A DNA stretch of 64,000 nucleotides from Terriglobia bacterium. Its GTDB lineage: Bacteria; Acidobacteriota; Terriglobia; Bryobacterales; UBA6623. How positions within the stretch are numbered: the first letter of the stretch is position 1; each line of letters opens with the position of its first letter. The stretch lies in the NCBI GenBank assembly GCA_009841225.1, contig VXMF01000009.1:124001-188000 (forward strand). Reading direction: 5' to 3'. This document shows, piece after piece, positions 8,078 through 16,023 of this stretch. The notes below the pieces were generated by a model. That model was not told the origin of the DNA, searched no databases, and saw only the letters and a program-made list of their open reading frames with translations. The position numbers and the translations under genes are program-made.

Positions 8078-9727
8078 TCAGAGAACCTTGAACGTAGCGG
8101 TAGGCGCTAGGGATTCATTCTTAATGTCATCTTGCACAAGCAGGCTCAGGCGGTATTCGCCCGGCTCCAAGCTTTGCAAGGGCAGCAGCTTCTCGATCAC
8201 CACCTGTCGCGACGAAGCTCCGCGGATGGAGTTGACGTCCTCGGTGAAGTTGAGCAGCAGTTCGTCCGGGCTGTCGAGCCGGGCGATCTGATAGGTCACG
8301 TTGCCTGCTGGGCGACTGGTCTCCTCGCTCTGCCCGAGGTTGTAGATCTGCATGTAGATGCCCATCTTTTCGTCGCGCTTGAACGAATCGTCGATGCGCG
8401 GACGGACCTTGGAACTGCCGATCACGAACTGGCCGGTGCCCAGCGATCGGATCGGCACTCGCTCGATCTTGTCCGCGATGATCAGGGACGACGTTGCCAG
8501 AGCCTCGTCGTCGAACTCCGGCACCCGCAGCGCGGTGCGATACGTGCCCATCGTCTCGCCAACCAAGTCCTTGACCACCAGTTCCAGGCGGTACATGCCG
8601 GGCGCTAGCGGCACGGACTTGTTATAGACAGACGAGCGGCCCACCTCCTGATGCATGCGCTCGGCAGTGGTCTGGATGCTGACGGTCTCCTCGAAGGTCG
8701 ACTGCACCCGGCGCGTCATGGTGGTGATGCGGCCGAAAATGTTCGCGACCGCCTTGTGCAGGCCGCTCTCTTCCTTGAACAGCAGGTCCTCGTTGCGCAG
8801 CAGAACCGTGATGCCCGTCAAGACCGAGCTGTTGGTCACTCGAACGAAGTGGACATCGACGTCATACGACAGCGTGTTGTAGTCGATCGTGGAGTTGACG
8901 ATCGCCTCGAGATCCTTGAACTTCACCGCCGGGGGCTTGAAGATGTTGGCGTACAGCTGCAAGCGCTCGAACTGGTTGTAGCGGATCGACTGGGCACCGC
9001 CGATCGGGGTACCCATGCGCGTGCCGTCGGTGCGCCGGAACCGGTCGGCCTTGGTGGTCAGGCCCATCTGTTCCGACAGCGTCAGGCCCGCGCCCGGCAC
9101 GTTCAGCAGGGCGTCCTTCTCAGACGGGTCCATGGTGAGCCGGTACTCGCCGGTCATCGTCGGGTCGACGAATTCGAGCAAGATGTCGCTGCCGATCCCC
9201 TCGATCCAGCGGTAGCGCCAGATTTCGAACGGATAGGTCGAGGTGAAGCCGCCGCCCTCGTCGTAGGGCCGCTGGTACTGGCCCCCTGACGGATGGGACT
9301 CGATCTCGTCGGCCGGTCCGTACGCGATGTAGATGCGGCCGCGATCCGTCTTCCAGCCGGGAATGCCCGACGCGTACCGGTCATTGGCGTAAGCGATGCG
9401 TCGGTAGTGCTCTTCCTTGTACTCGTTCTCCATCGAGTCCGGGGTGGGGTCGCGCCGCATCCAGAACGATTCGATGAAGTTCTCGCGCTCCTCGTCGGTC
9501 GCCATCTGCACGAAGGCCTTGCGCTCCTCGGGCGTGATGATGTAGCGCACATCCTCGTCCAGCCAACGCTTGAACGGCCCGCGGAGCTCCTTGCGCAGCC
9601 TCTCGAGACGGCGCCGTTCCTGCTTGGCCGTGAGCTTGGCCGGTTCAGCAGCGTCCTGGGCAATCAGAGGAACCCCCAGCAGGCCCACTAGCAGGACCGC
9701 GATCCACGGTGAGATTCGGCTTCGCAT
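8078..9727 (-). CDS. GWxTD domain-containing secreted protein
   Basis: The GWxTD family is of unknown function and is common in Acidobacteriota. The 549-residue protein starts with a signal peptide (MRSRISPWIAVLLVGLLG) and then a charged Lys/Arg/Glu-rich helix. The defining motif is GIPGWKTDRGRIYIAYG near residue 145, followed by a long beta-rich C-terminal half. ATG 9727 is preferred over the upstream in-frame start at 9793 because it has AGGAGAA six bases upstream and begins directly with the signal peptide. A near-consensus sigma-70 promoter lies about 100 nt upstream. It is the first gene of a run of closely spaced genes on this strand. Confidence 0.88.
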   Translation of the reverse strand: MRSRISPWIAVLLVGLLGVPLIAQDAAEPAKLTAKQERRRLERLRKELRGPFKRWLDEDVRYIITPEERKAFVQMATDEERENFIESFWMRRDPTPDSMENEYKEEHYRRIAYANDRYASGIPGWKTDRGRIYIAYGPADEIESHPSGGQYQRPYDEGGGFTSTYPFEIWRYRWIEGIGSDILLEFVDPTMTGEYRLTMDPSEKDALLNVPGAGLTLSEQMGLTTKADRFRRTDGTRMGTPIGGAQSIRYNQFERLQLYANIFKPPAVKFKDLEAIVNSTIDYNTLSYDVDVHFVRVTNSSVLTGITVLLRNEDLLFKEESGLHKAVANIFGRITTMTRRVQSTFEETVSIQTTAERMHQEVGRSSVYNKSVPLAPGMYRLELVVKDLVGETMGTYRTALRVPEFDDEALATSSLIIADKIERVPIRSLGTGQFVIGSSKVRPRIDDSFKRDEKMGIYMQIYNLGQSEETSRPAGNVTYQIARLDSPDELLLNFTEDVNSIRGASSRQVVIEKLLPLQSLEPGEYRLSLLVQDDIKNESLAPTATFKVL

Positions 9728-9820
9728 CGATTCTCCTGCACTGTCCGGTCGAGTCCGCTCAGGTTGCTCGTAGAGCAATCCCGCCGGACGCAACGGCCTC
9801 CATATTCTGTCTCAGGATCA

Positions 9821-9849
9821 ATTCTAGTGCCTTCCTTGACGTTGGTCAA
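9821..9849 (-). promoter_or_regulatory. Sigma-70 promoter for the GWxTD operon
   Basis: On the minus strand TTGACC (9844-9849) and TAGAAT (9821-9826) are separated by 17 nt. An 8-bp palindrome TTCGCGAA (9856-9863), embedded in two GCGAATT direct repeats, lies immediately upstream of the -35 and could be an operator. The region 9728-9981 has no other gene. Confidence 0.7.
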
Positions 9850-9981
9850 GCGAATTTCGCGAATTGTCCGAGACGGTCCGGCGGGAGCGCGGCTGGGAGC
9901 GCGCTCCGAACTTGTCCGGTCCCAGAACGCCAGGGAATCCTGCGGCGCAGGGGCCTGGACTGCGCGTCGCGGCCGATCTTC

Positions 9982-11661
9982 TCAAGGCCCGGGCGGGCCC
10001 CCGAAACCGAGCACAAGGACGGTCAGGTCGTCCGCCCGTGAGGCATCGCGCCCAAATTCGGCCACCCGGGCGAGCAGAGCGTCGAAGAAGTCGCCTGTGT
10101 CCAGCCCCGCAAGCTGGGAAACGGCCTCGATCAGCCGCTGCTCTCCGTACAGCTCGGAGCGGCTGTTGCGCAGCTCAGTGACTCCGTCGCTGTACATGAC
10201 CAGCTTGTCTCCCGGCTCCAGACGACAGACGCTCTCGGGGAACTCGGCATCCTCGAACAGCCCGATCGGCTGACTGGTCGGAGCCAGCAGCTGGCAGCGC
10301 CCGGTCGGACGCACCAAGATCGCGGGGCAATGTCCGGCGCTGCTCCAGCGCATCGTCGCGTCCTCGGCGATGGTGGCTGCGAACACGGTCGCAAAGTGTG
10401 CCCGATCCGACCGCTCGCAGAGATAGCGGTTGATGCGCCGCAGCGTGCCGGACAGCGAAACGTCCGGACCCGATCCAAGGAAGAAGGCTCCCTGTAGCGA
10501 CGAGGCCAGGATCGAAGCCGAAGCGCCCTTTCCGGAGACATCGGCCAGCACAGCCGCCCAGCGTCCCGGCGCGACCTGCATCAGGTCATAGTAGTCGCCC
10601 CCCAGTTGCGAGCTGGCCTCGCTGTGCCCCTTGGCCACCAACCAGCCCTCGCTGGGAAGCGTTCTCGGCAGCAGGGAGCGCTGGATGCCGCGAGCCATGT
10701 CGAGCTCGTGCTCGAGGCGGCGCTTCTGGCGCTCCTCCTCGATCAGCCGGGCGTTCTCGACGCTGGTCGAGATCTCGATCGCCAAGGCGTGCAATAGCGC
10801 CTGGTTGCCCTCCGCCAGCCGGAGTTCGGGGTTCGCCGCGTCCATGTACAGCACGCCCAATGTGTCGTCCTTCGCCGAGATCACGCTCGTTTCGTGGTCC
10901 AGCCCGATCCGCATGCGCAAGATCGGAATGCACAGCGAAGCATGCAAAGCGTCCCCGGCGCTACCGCCTCCCTGCGTCAGATCGACACTCATTGCGAACA
11001 GGTCTGAACGTCGCTCAAGCGCGTCGGCAATACGCGCCAGCGGCAGCTCCGGCTGTGCGGGGCTGTCGCGCTCCCCGGACGCCTGGCGTGCCACCTTGAC
11101 CTCCAACCGGCCGCTGGGGTCGCGCAGCAGCAGGAAGGCACGGTCGGCGTGGGCGATCGACAGCGCGGCCTCCACGACCGCCTCGAAGACCTCTTCCACG
11201 CCGCTGGCGAGCTCCATCGTGCGAGCGACTTCCAGCACCGCCGAGAGCCGCCCCAACGCCCCGGTCCGGCGGGGCCCCGCACCGATCTCGGAAACCTGTT
11301 TGAGCAGCCTCGTCTGCGGGCTCCGGGCCTCGCAGACCGTGATCACGTAGGAGCCCTCGATCCCGAAGCCGATGCGGTCGCCGACGGCCAGCCGGCTGTG
11401 CCGCACGGACTCGCCGTTGACGACGGTCCCGTGGCGGCTGCCGAGGTCTTCTATGGCGAAGCCGCCCTGCTCCAGGCACAACTGGGCGTGGCGGCGAGAT
11501 ATCCGCTTGTCGGCCAGCGTCAGATCGCAGTCATTCAGGCGCCCTATGACGAACGGGCTGCGCTTGACCGGAATCTGCAGGCACTCTCCGGAGGGCGGCT
11601 CCACAAGCAACGACAGGGGCGGAAGTGAATCGCCCGCGTCTGCGCCTTGGGATGCGTCCAT
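9982..11661 (-). CDS. FHA-GAF-PP2C (SpoIIE-type) serine/threonine phosphatase
   Basis: This is a cytoplasmic signalling phosphatase of 559 residues in three parts. The FHA phosphothreonine-binding domain spans roughly residues 30-110 (IGRLNDCDLTLADKRISRRH and GSRHGT). A GAF sensor domain follows at about 145-320. The C-terminal PP2C/SpoIIE domain (about 340-555) has the metal ligands in GGDYYD and ADVSGKG, plus SSAGHCPA and YSDGVTELRN. It usually opposes a serine kinase acting on an anti-sigma-factor antagonist or another FHA ligand, but no partner kinase or STAS protein is in the window. It lies 18 nt downstream of the Fur-type gene on the same strand. ATG 11661 has no clear Shine-Dalgarno. 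Confidence 0.9.
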   Translation of the reverse strand: MDASQGADAGDSLPPLSLLVEPPSGECLQIPVKRSPFVIGRLNDCDLTLADKRISRRHAQLCLEQGGFAIEDLGSRHGTVVNGESVRHSRLAVGDRIGFGIEGSYVITVCEARSPQTRLLKQVSEIGAGPRRTGALGRLSAVLEVARTMELASGVEEVFEAVVEAALSIAHADRAFLLLRDPSGRLEVKVARQASGERDSPAQPELPLARIADALERRSDLFAMSVDLTQGGGSAGDALHASLCIPILRMRIGLDHETSVISAKDDTLGVLYMDAANPELRLAEGNQALLHALAIEISTSVENARLIEEERQKRRLEHELDMARGIQRSLLPRTLPSEGWLVAKGHSEASSQLGGDYYDLMQVAPGRWAAVLADVSGKGASASILASSLQGAFFLGSGPDVSLSGTLRRINRYLCERSDRAHFATVFAATIAEDATMRWSSAGHCPAILVRPTGRCQLLAPTSQPIGLFEDAEFPESVCRLEPGDKLVMYSDGVTELRNSRSELYGEQRLIEAVSQLAGLDTGDFFDALLARVAEFGRDASRADDLTVLVLGFGGPPGP

Positions 11662-11679
11662 TGCCTTGACAGGCAGGCG

Positions 11680-12192
11680 TTAGAGTGCTTCGGCCGCGCT
11701 GGCCGCCCCAGCTCGCGACGCGACCGCCGGGGCCTCGCCGAGGCCGCTCTTCTGGCAGTCCGCGCAATACCCGCCGACCTCGGTGCGTGCGACCGCGACC
11801 TTGAAGCCGAACTGCGTCTCGATTTGGGCCCTCATTTCCCGGAGCGGATCGCCGAAGTATTCCGACACCGCGCCGCAGCTCATGCAGACGAGGTGGGCGT
11901 GCTCGCGCTTGAGGCGAGTTTCGTAATAGTGCTGCTCGCCCTCATAGTGCATCAGGTCCAGCTCGTCGACCAAGCCCTGCTCCTTGAGCACCTTGAGGGT
12001 GCGATAGACCGTGACTTGATTGATCTTGGGGTCTTCCTTGGCGGCCAGTTCATAGATCTCGTGCGCGTTCAGATGCGTGCGCGAATTGTGGATCAGGCGG
12101 AAGACCAACTCCCTCTGGCGCGTGAGCCGCAGGCCCCGACGACGCAAGGTCTCGAGTGGGTTCGATTCGAGCTGCTCGCGGGCCACAGGCAT
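11680..12192 (-). CDS. Fur-family metal- or peroxide-responsive transcriptional regulator
   Basis: This is a winged-helix repressor. LRLTRQRELVFRLI and HLNAHEIYELA form the DNA-binding domain, with the recognition-helix segment INQVTVYRTLKVL. The dimerisation domain carries REHAHLVC and two CxxC pairs (CMSC and CADC) that build the structural zinc site. With 170 residues it is slightly longer than E. coli Fur because of an alanine-rich tail. Sequence alone does not separate Fur, PerR and Zur. The start is taken as ATG 12192; an in-frame TTG at 12195 is also possible. It is followed by the phosphatase gene. Confidence 0.9.
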   Translation of the reverse strand: MPVAREQLESNPLETLRRRGLRLTRQRELVFRLIHNSRTHLNAHEIYELAAKEDPKINQVTVYRTLKVLKEQGLVDELDLMHYEGEQHYYETRLKREHAHLVCMSCGAVSEYFGDPLREMRAQIETQFGFKVAVARTEVGGYCADCQKSGLGEAPAVASRAGAASAAEAL

Positions 12193-12284
12193 CAATCTAG
12201 CACACAGTCAGGCCGCGCGAGCCCAAGCGGTCGAAGTTCGAAAAGACTTCGGGCTAGACTAAAGGAACCACCCGTTCTTGACGT

Positions 12285-12361
12285 CGGGCCGTGGCGCAGC
12301 CTGGTAGCGCGCTTCCTTGGGGTGGAAGAGGTCCCGAGTTCAAATCTCGGCGGCCCGACCA
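12285..12361 (+). tRNA. tRNA-Pro (anticodon GGG), CCA encoded
   Basis: The acceptor stem CGGGCCG/CGGCCCG, the anticodon arm CTTCC-TTGGGGT-GGAAG with anticodon GGG, and the T arm CCGAG-TTCAAAT-CTCGG all pair. Discriminator A and an encoded CCA end the gene. A TAGACT hexamer at 12255-12260 could be its -10. The accessory island with sulfatases begins right after this tRNA. Confidence 0.97.
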
Positions 12362-12553
12362 ATCTCGCGAACCGAACTGATGCTGACATGGCCGGGCAGG
12401 CCGGCCCTGACTCGCAGCAAGCGGGCCCAGCCTGAGGCCGCAGGCCCGGACTTACCGAGCGCTCCGCCATCTTCTGGGGCAGCGCTTGTGCGACGATTTG
12501 ATCTAGCACCCGCCAGACGCTGGTGCGTCCCCGAAACCATGCGGAGAACTTCC

Positions 12554-14329
12554 ATGCGCGCGATCGTTGCATTTCCCGTCCTTGCCACAGCGGCACTGCT
12601 CTGCTCCGGCTGCAGCTCCGGCGAGCGCCGCTCCGAGCAGCCGCCGAACGTCGTCGTGATTCTGGCCGACGACCAGGGCTGGGGTGACCTCAGCCTGCAC
12701 GGCAACACGAACCTGTCCACTCCGAACATCGACTCGCTGGCGCATGACGGCGCGATGTTCGAGCACTTCTACGTCAACTCTGTGTGCGCGCCGACGCGAG
12801 CAGAGTTCCTGACCGGGCGCTACCACGGGCGCGGCGGGGTGCGGGGAGTTTCCACGGGGCAAGAACGGCTCAACGCCGACGAGCACACGATCGCCCAGAC
12901 CTTCCAAGCCGCCGGCTATGCCACCGGCGCGTTCGGCAAATGGCACAACGGAACGCAGCACCCGTACCATCCCAACGCGCGCGGGTTCGAGGAGTTCTAC
13001 GGATTCACGGAAGGGCACTGGGGCCACTATTTCGACTACGAGCTGGACCACAACGGCAAGCTGGTGCGCGGGGAGGGGTACGTAATCGACGACTTCACCA
13101 ACAAGGCGATGAACTTCATGGAGCAGAACCGCGACCGCCCGTTCTTCGCCTACCTGCCCTACAACACGCCGCACTCTCCCATGCAGGTGCCGGACGAGTA
13201 CTGGCAGCGCTTCGAATCCAAGGAATTGGCCATGCGCAACCGCGACCCCGAATCCGAGGACGTGCCCAAGACGCGCGCAGCCCTAGCCATGGTGGAGAAC
13301 ATCGACTGGAATGTCGGGCGGGTGCTGTCGAAGCTGGACGAGCTAGGCATCGCCGAGAACACCGTCGTGCTCTATTTCAGCGACAACGGCCCCAACAGCT
13401 GGCGCTGGAACGCGGGCATGAAGGGGCGCAAGGGATCCGTTGACGAGGGCGGCCTGCGCTCGCCGCTGCTGGTCCGGTGGCCGGGGCAGATCCCGGCCGG
13501 GCAGCGCATCTCCAACGTGGCCGGGGCGATCGATCTGCTCCCCACCCTGTCGGACCTGGCCGGAATCGAGGTCGGAGCCACGAAGCCGCTTGACGGGCGC
13601 AGCCTGGTGCCGTTGCTGCGCGGGCAGGAGGGCCAGTGGGAAGACCGGATGCTGTTCTCGCTGCGCAGTGCGCGCGGCCAGCTGCAGCTCAGCATTCGCA
13701 CCCAGCGCTTCCGGCTCGACTCCGAAGGGCGACTGTTCGATATCGAGAACGATCCCGGGCAGCATAGCGATGCGGCGGATCAGTTCCCCGAGGAGGCAGA
13801 ACGGCTCCGCGCGGCCGCCAAGGAGTGGCTGGCGGAGGTCGCCCCCAACGTAGGACCGGATGACCGACCCTTCCCGGTTGGCCATGCGCCGATGACGCTG
13901 CTGCCAGCCCGCGACGGCGTGCCGCACGGCGGGGTCAAGCGCAGCGGGCGCGCGCCGAACTGCTCGTACTTCACGAACTGGACGAGCACCTCCGACAGCA
14001 TCACCTGGGACATCGAGGTCGCCGAACCCGGCGAGTACGAACTCGCGGTCTACTATGCGGCACCCACCGCCGGCTCGACCATCGAGGCATCGTTTGGGGA
14101 CGTCACCATCCGGGGACAGGTAATCGAGGCCCACGATCCGCCGGCCTACGGCTCTGAGGCCGACCGCGTTTGGCGCGGCCTGGGCGAGTCTCTTGTGAAG
14201 GACTTCCGCATGCAGTCCCTAGGCACGGCGGAATTCCCAGCCGCTCGAGGCGCGCTGACGCTGCGAGCGCTCGATGTGGCGGGAGAGCAAGTCGCCGAGA
14301 TTCGCTACGCCGTGCTCAACCGGCTGTAG
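12554..14329 (+). CDS. Sulfatase lipoprotein with extra C-terminal beta-sandwich-like domain
   Basis: This is a type I (formylglycine) sulfatase that hydrolyses sulfate esters, probably from a polysaccharide. The 591-residue protein has a lipoprotein signal (LLCSGC, lipidated Cys near residue 20), the metal site VVVILADDQGWGD and the formylglycine signature CAPTR with Cys78 followed by LTGR. GKWH, SPMQ and FSDNGPN complete the active site. After about residue 450 there are some 130 extra residues (NWTSTSDSITWDIEVAEPGE), resembling a carbohydrate-binding beta-sandwich. Start: ATG 12554 has GGAGA seven bases upstream; ATG 12539 is in frame but lacks one. It converges on the CRTAC1 gene with a 35-nt gap. 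Confidence 0.92.
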   Translation: MRAIVAFPVLATAALLCSGCSSGERRSEQPPNVVVILADDQGWGDLSLHGNTNLSTPNIDSLAHDGAMFEHFYVNSVCAPTRAEFLTGRYHGRGGVRGVSTGQERLNADEHTIAQTFQAAGYATGAFGKWHNGTQHPYHPNARGFEEFYGFTEGHWGHYFDYELDHNGKLVRGEGYVIDDFTNKAMNFMEQNRDRPFFAYLPYNTPHSPMQVPDEYWQRFESKELAMRNRDPESEDVPKTRAALAMVENIDWNVGRVLSKLDELGIAENTVVLYFSDNGPNSWRWNAGMKGRKGSVDEGGLRSPLLVRWPGQIPAGQRISNVAGAIDLLPTLSDLAGIEVGATKPLDGRSLVPLLRGQEGQWEDRMLFSLRSARGQLQLSIRTQRFRLDSEGRLFDIENDPGQHSDAADQFPEEAERLRAAAKEWLAEVAPNVGPDDRPFPVGHAPMTLLPARDGVPHGGVKRSGRAPNCSYFTNWTSTSDSITWDIEVAEPGEYELAVYYAAPTAGSTIEASFGDVTIRGQVIEAHDPPAYGSEADRVWRGLGESLVKDFRMQSLGTAEFPAARGALTLRALDVAGEQVAEIRYAVLNRL

Positions 14330-14364
14330 CCGATGCGCGGCCGCGCCAGTAGGACTGCCGACAA

Positions 14365-16023
14365 TCAGGGCAGCGGCTCGCGCGCTTCCAATACCTGGTT
14401 CGTCGATACGCGCCCGAGATCTTGAACAATGCCGCTGGGCCACGTGACCTGCACGGCAGTATCTTCGGATTCCCTTAAGCCGAAGTGCACCCCGTCGTGG
14501 CTAGACGAGGCGTAGCCGACCGCGCTGGTCATCACGTTGAACTGCCCGCCTGCGCGGACCGTCGCTCCCATCCCGTCGCGGTTCGACTTCGTCCCCAAGA
14601 GCCGTACGTTCAGCCATGCTCGCTGCCCGGGGCTGGTGTTGTGCCACAACTCAGCCGCCCCACCCAGTGACGACACCACCACATCGACGCGGCCGTCGCG
14701 GTCGAAATCCGCGAACGCACAACCGCGGTGGGCCCTTGCCGTGCTCGCGAAGTCCCTGCCGGCGGCAGCTGTGACCTCCTCAAACGACCCGTCCGCACGA
14801 TTGGCGTACACGCTGTTGGTCTCGAGATACGGCGTCGTGGGCTCGAACTCACGGATGATGTCGTTGACGTGAGAGTTGGCGGTGAACAGATCCTTCCAGC
14901 CATCGTTGTCGAAGTCGTACAGCCCATTGCCCCAGCCACTGTGGCGGTTGGAATGCAGCGCCAAGCCGGACGGGCCGGTCACGTCCTCGAAAAAGCCGTC
15001 ACCGAAATTGCGGAACAGCGGGAACGTCTCGGCGATCAGGGCAGTGACCGCCACGTCCGGCAAGCCGTCGTTGTCGTAGTCGCGGAAGTCGACGCCCATG
15101 CTGGCCACGGGGTCCCCATGCTGTAGCAGGGCCGTGCCCGACAGCAGTCCTGCTTCTTCGAAGCCCTCTCCAGCTTGATTGAGGAACAGGAAGTTCGGCA
15201 GATTGTCATTCGTGACCAACGCGTCAGTCCAGCCATCGCCGTTAGCGTCGGCGAAGGCCACGCTCATGCCGCGCCCGGAGTGGTCGCTGATACCAGTCGC
15301 CGCACTTACGTCCTCAAACGTGCCGTCGCCGGCGTTGCGATACAGGCGATTCGGTATCGGAGTCAGCTGCATCGGATCGCAGTAGGCGCGCAGCCCGCGC
15401 CTCTGGTCGCCGCAGTATGTGTCGAAGTCCAAGCTCCAGTGGGCATAGTTGACCACGAACAGATCGAGGTGCCCGTCGGCATCGTAGTCGAACCACCCTG
15501 CAGCCACGGACCACTGGCCACCTTGCAGGCCGGAGGCTGCGGTGACATCCTCGAACGAGCCATCGCCACGATTGCGCAGCAAGGTCAGGCGGAAAACTCC
15601 AGCAATCAGCAGGTCGACGTCGCCATCGTTGTCATAGTCGGCCGCAGCCGCGCCCATGTCATAGCCGCTGCCGGCAACGCCGGCCTCGGCTGTCACGTCG
15701 CGAAAGCGCAGCCCGCCATTGTTTCGGTACAGGCGATTCCAATACTTAGGCGACTCCTTGCTCAAGGACGGGATCGCGGCGCCGTTTGTGAAGTAGATGT
15801 CGGGCAGGCCATCGCCGTCGTAGTCAAAGACGGCGACACCGCCCGCCATCGTCTCGATCATGTGCTTTTCGGGCGTCGGGTGATTGTGCAACACGAAGTC
15901 AATTCCCGCCATGCCTGCGACGTCTCGGAATTGAATCGCGCCCGGCAGGGCCGGCAACACCGTCCCGCCAACCAGCACGCATGCCAGAGCGGGAGCGATC
16001 CGGGCTACTCGCTCTTGATCCAT
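14365..16023 (-). CDS. CRTAC1-family protein: FG-GAP/VCBS propeller with ASPIC/UnbV C-terminus
   Basis: The 552-residue exported protein has a hydrophobic N-terminal signal, then at least six calcium-binding FG-GAP/VCBS blades with DxDxDG cores (DYDGDGLPD, DYDNDGDVD, DYDADGHLD, DANGDGWTD, DYDNDGLPD, DFDNDGWKD, DFDRDGRVD). The last ~70 residues form an ASPIC/UnbV domain (GMGATVRAGG, VTWPSGIVQD). Such proteins are extracellular or surface beta-propellers, often linked to carbohydrate metabolism, but without a known reaction. Its ATG overlaps the end of the TPR gene by 19 nt, so translation is probably coupled. It is the third gene of the receptor-TPR-CRTAC1 operon. Confidence 0.9.
   Translation of the reverse strand: MDQERVARIAPALACVLVGGTVLPALPGAIQFRDVAGMAGIDFVLHNHPTPEKHMIETMAGGVAVFDYDGDGLPDIYFTNGAAIPSLSKESPKYWNRLYRNNGGLRFRDVTAEAGVAGSGYDMGAAAADYDNDGDVDLLIAGVFRLTLLRNRGDGSFEDVTAASGLQGGQWSVAAGWFDYDADGHLDLFVVNYAHWSLDFDTYCGDQRRGLRAYCDPMQLTPIPNRLYRNAGDGTFEDVSAATGISDHSGRGMSVAFADANGDGWTDALVTNDNLPNFLFLNQAGEGFEEAGLLSGTALLQHGDPVASMGVDFRDYDNDGLPDVAVTALIAETFPLFRNFGDGFFEDVTGPSGLALHSNRHSGWGNGLYDFDNDGWKDLFTANSHVNDIIREFEPTTPYLETNSVYANRADGSFEEVTAAAGRDFASTARAHRGCAFADFDRDGRVDVVVSSLGGAAELWHNTSPGQRAWLNVRLLGTKSNRDGMGATVRAGGQFNVMTSAVGYASSSHDGVHFGLRESEDTAVQVTWPSGIVQDLGRVSTNQVLEAREPLP

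Noticed and set aside
12196-12284. Hairpin CGAAGT...ACTTCG before tRNA-Pro as a terminator for fur
   Set aside because: It lies upstream of fur on its own strand, not downstream, and has only a 6-bp stem.
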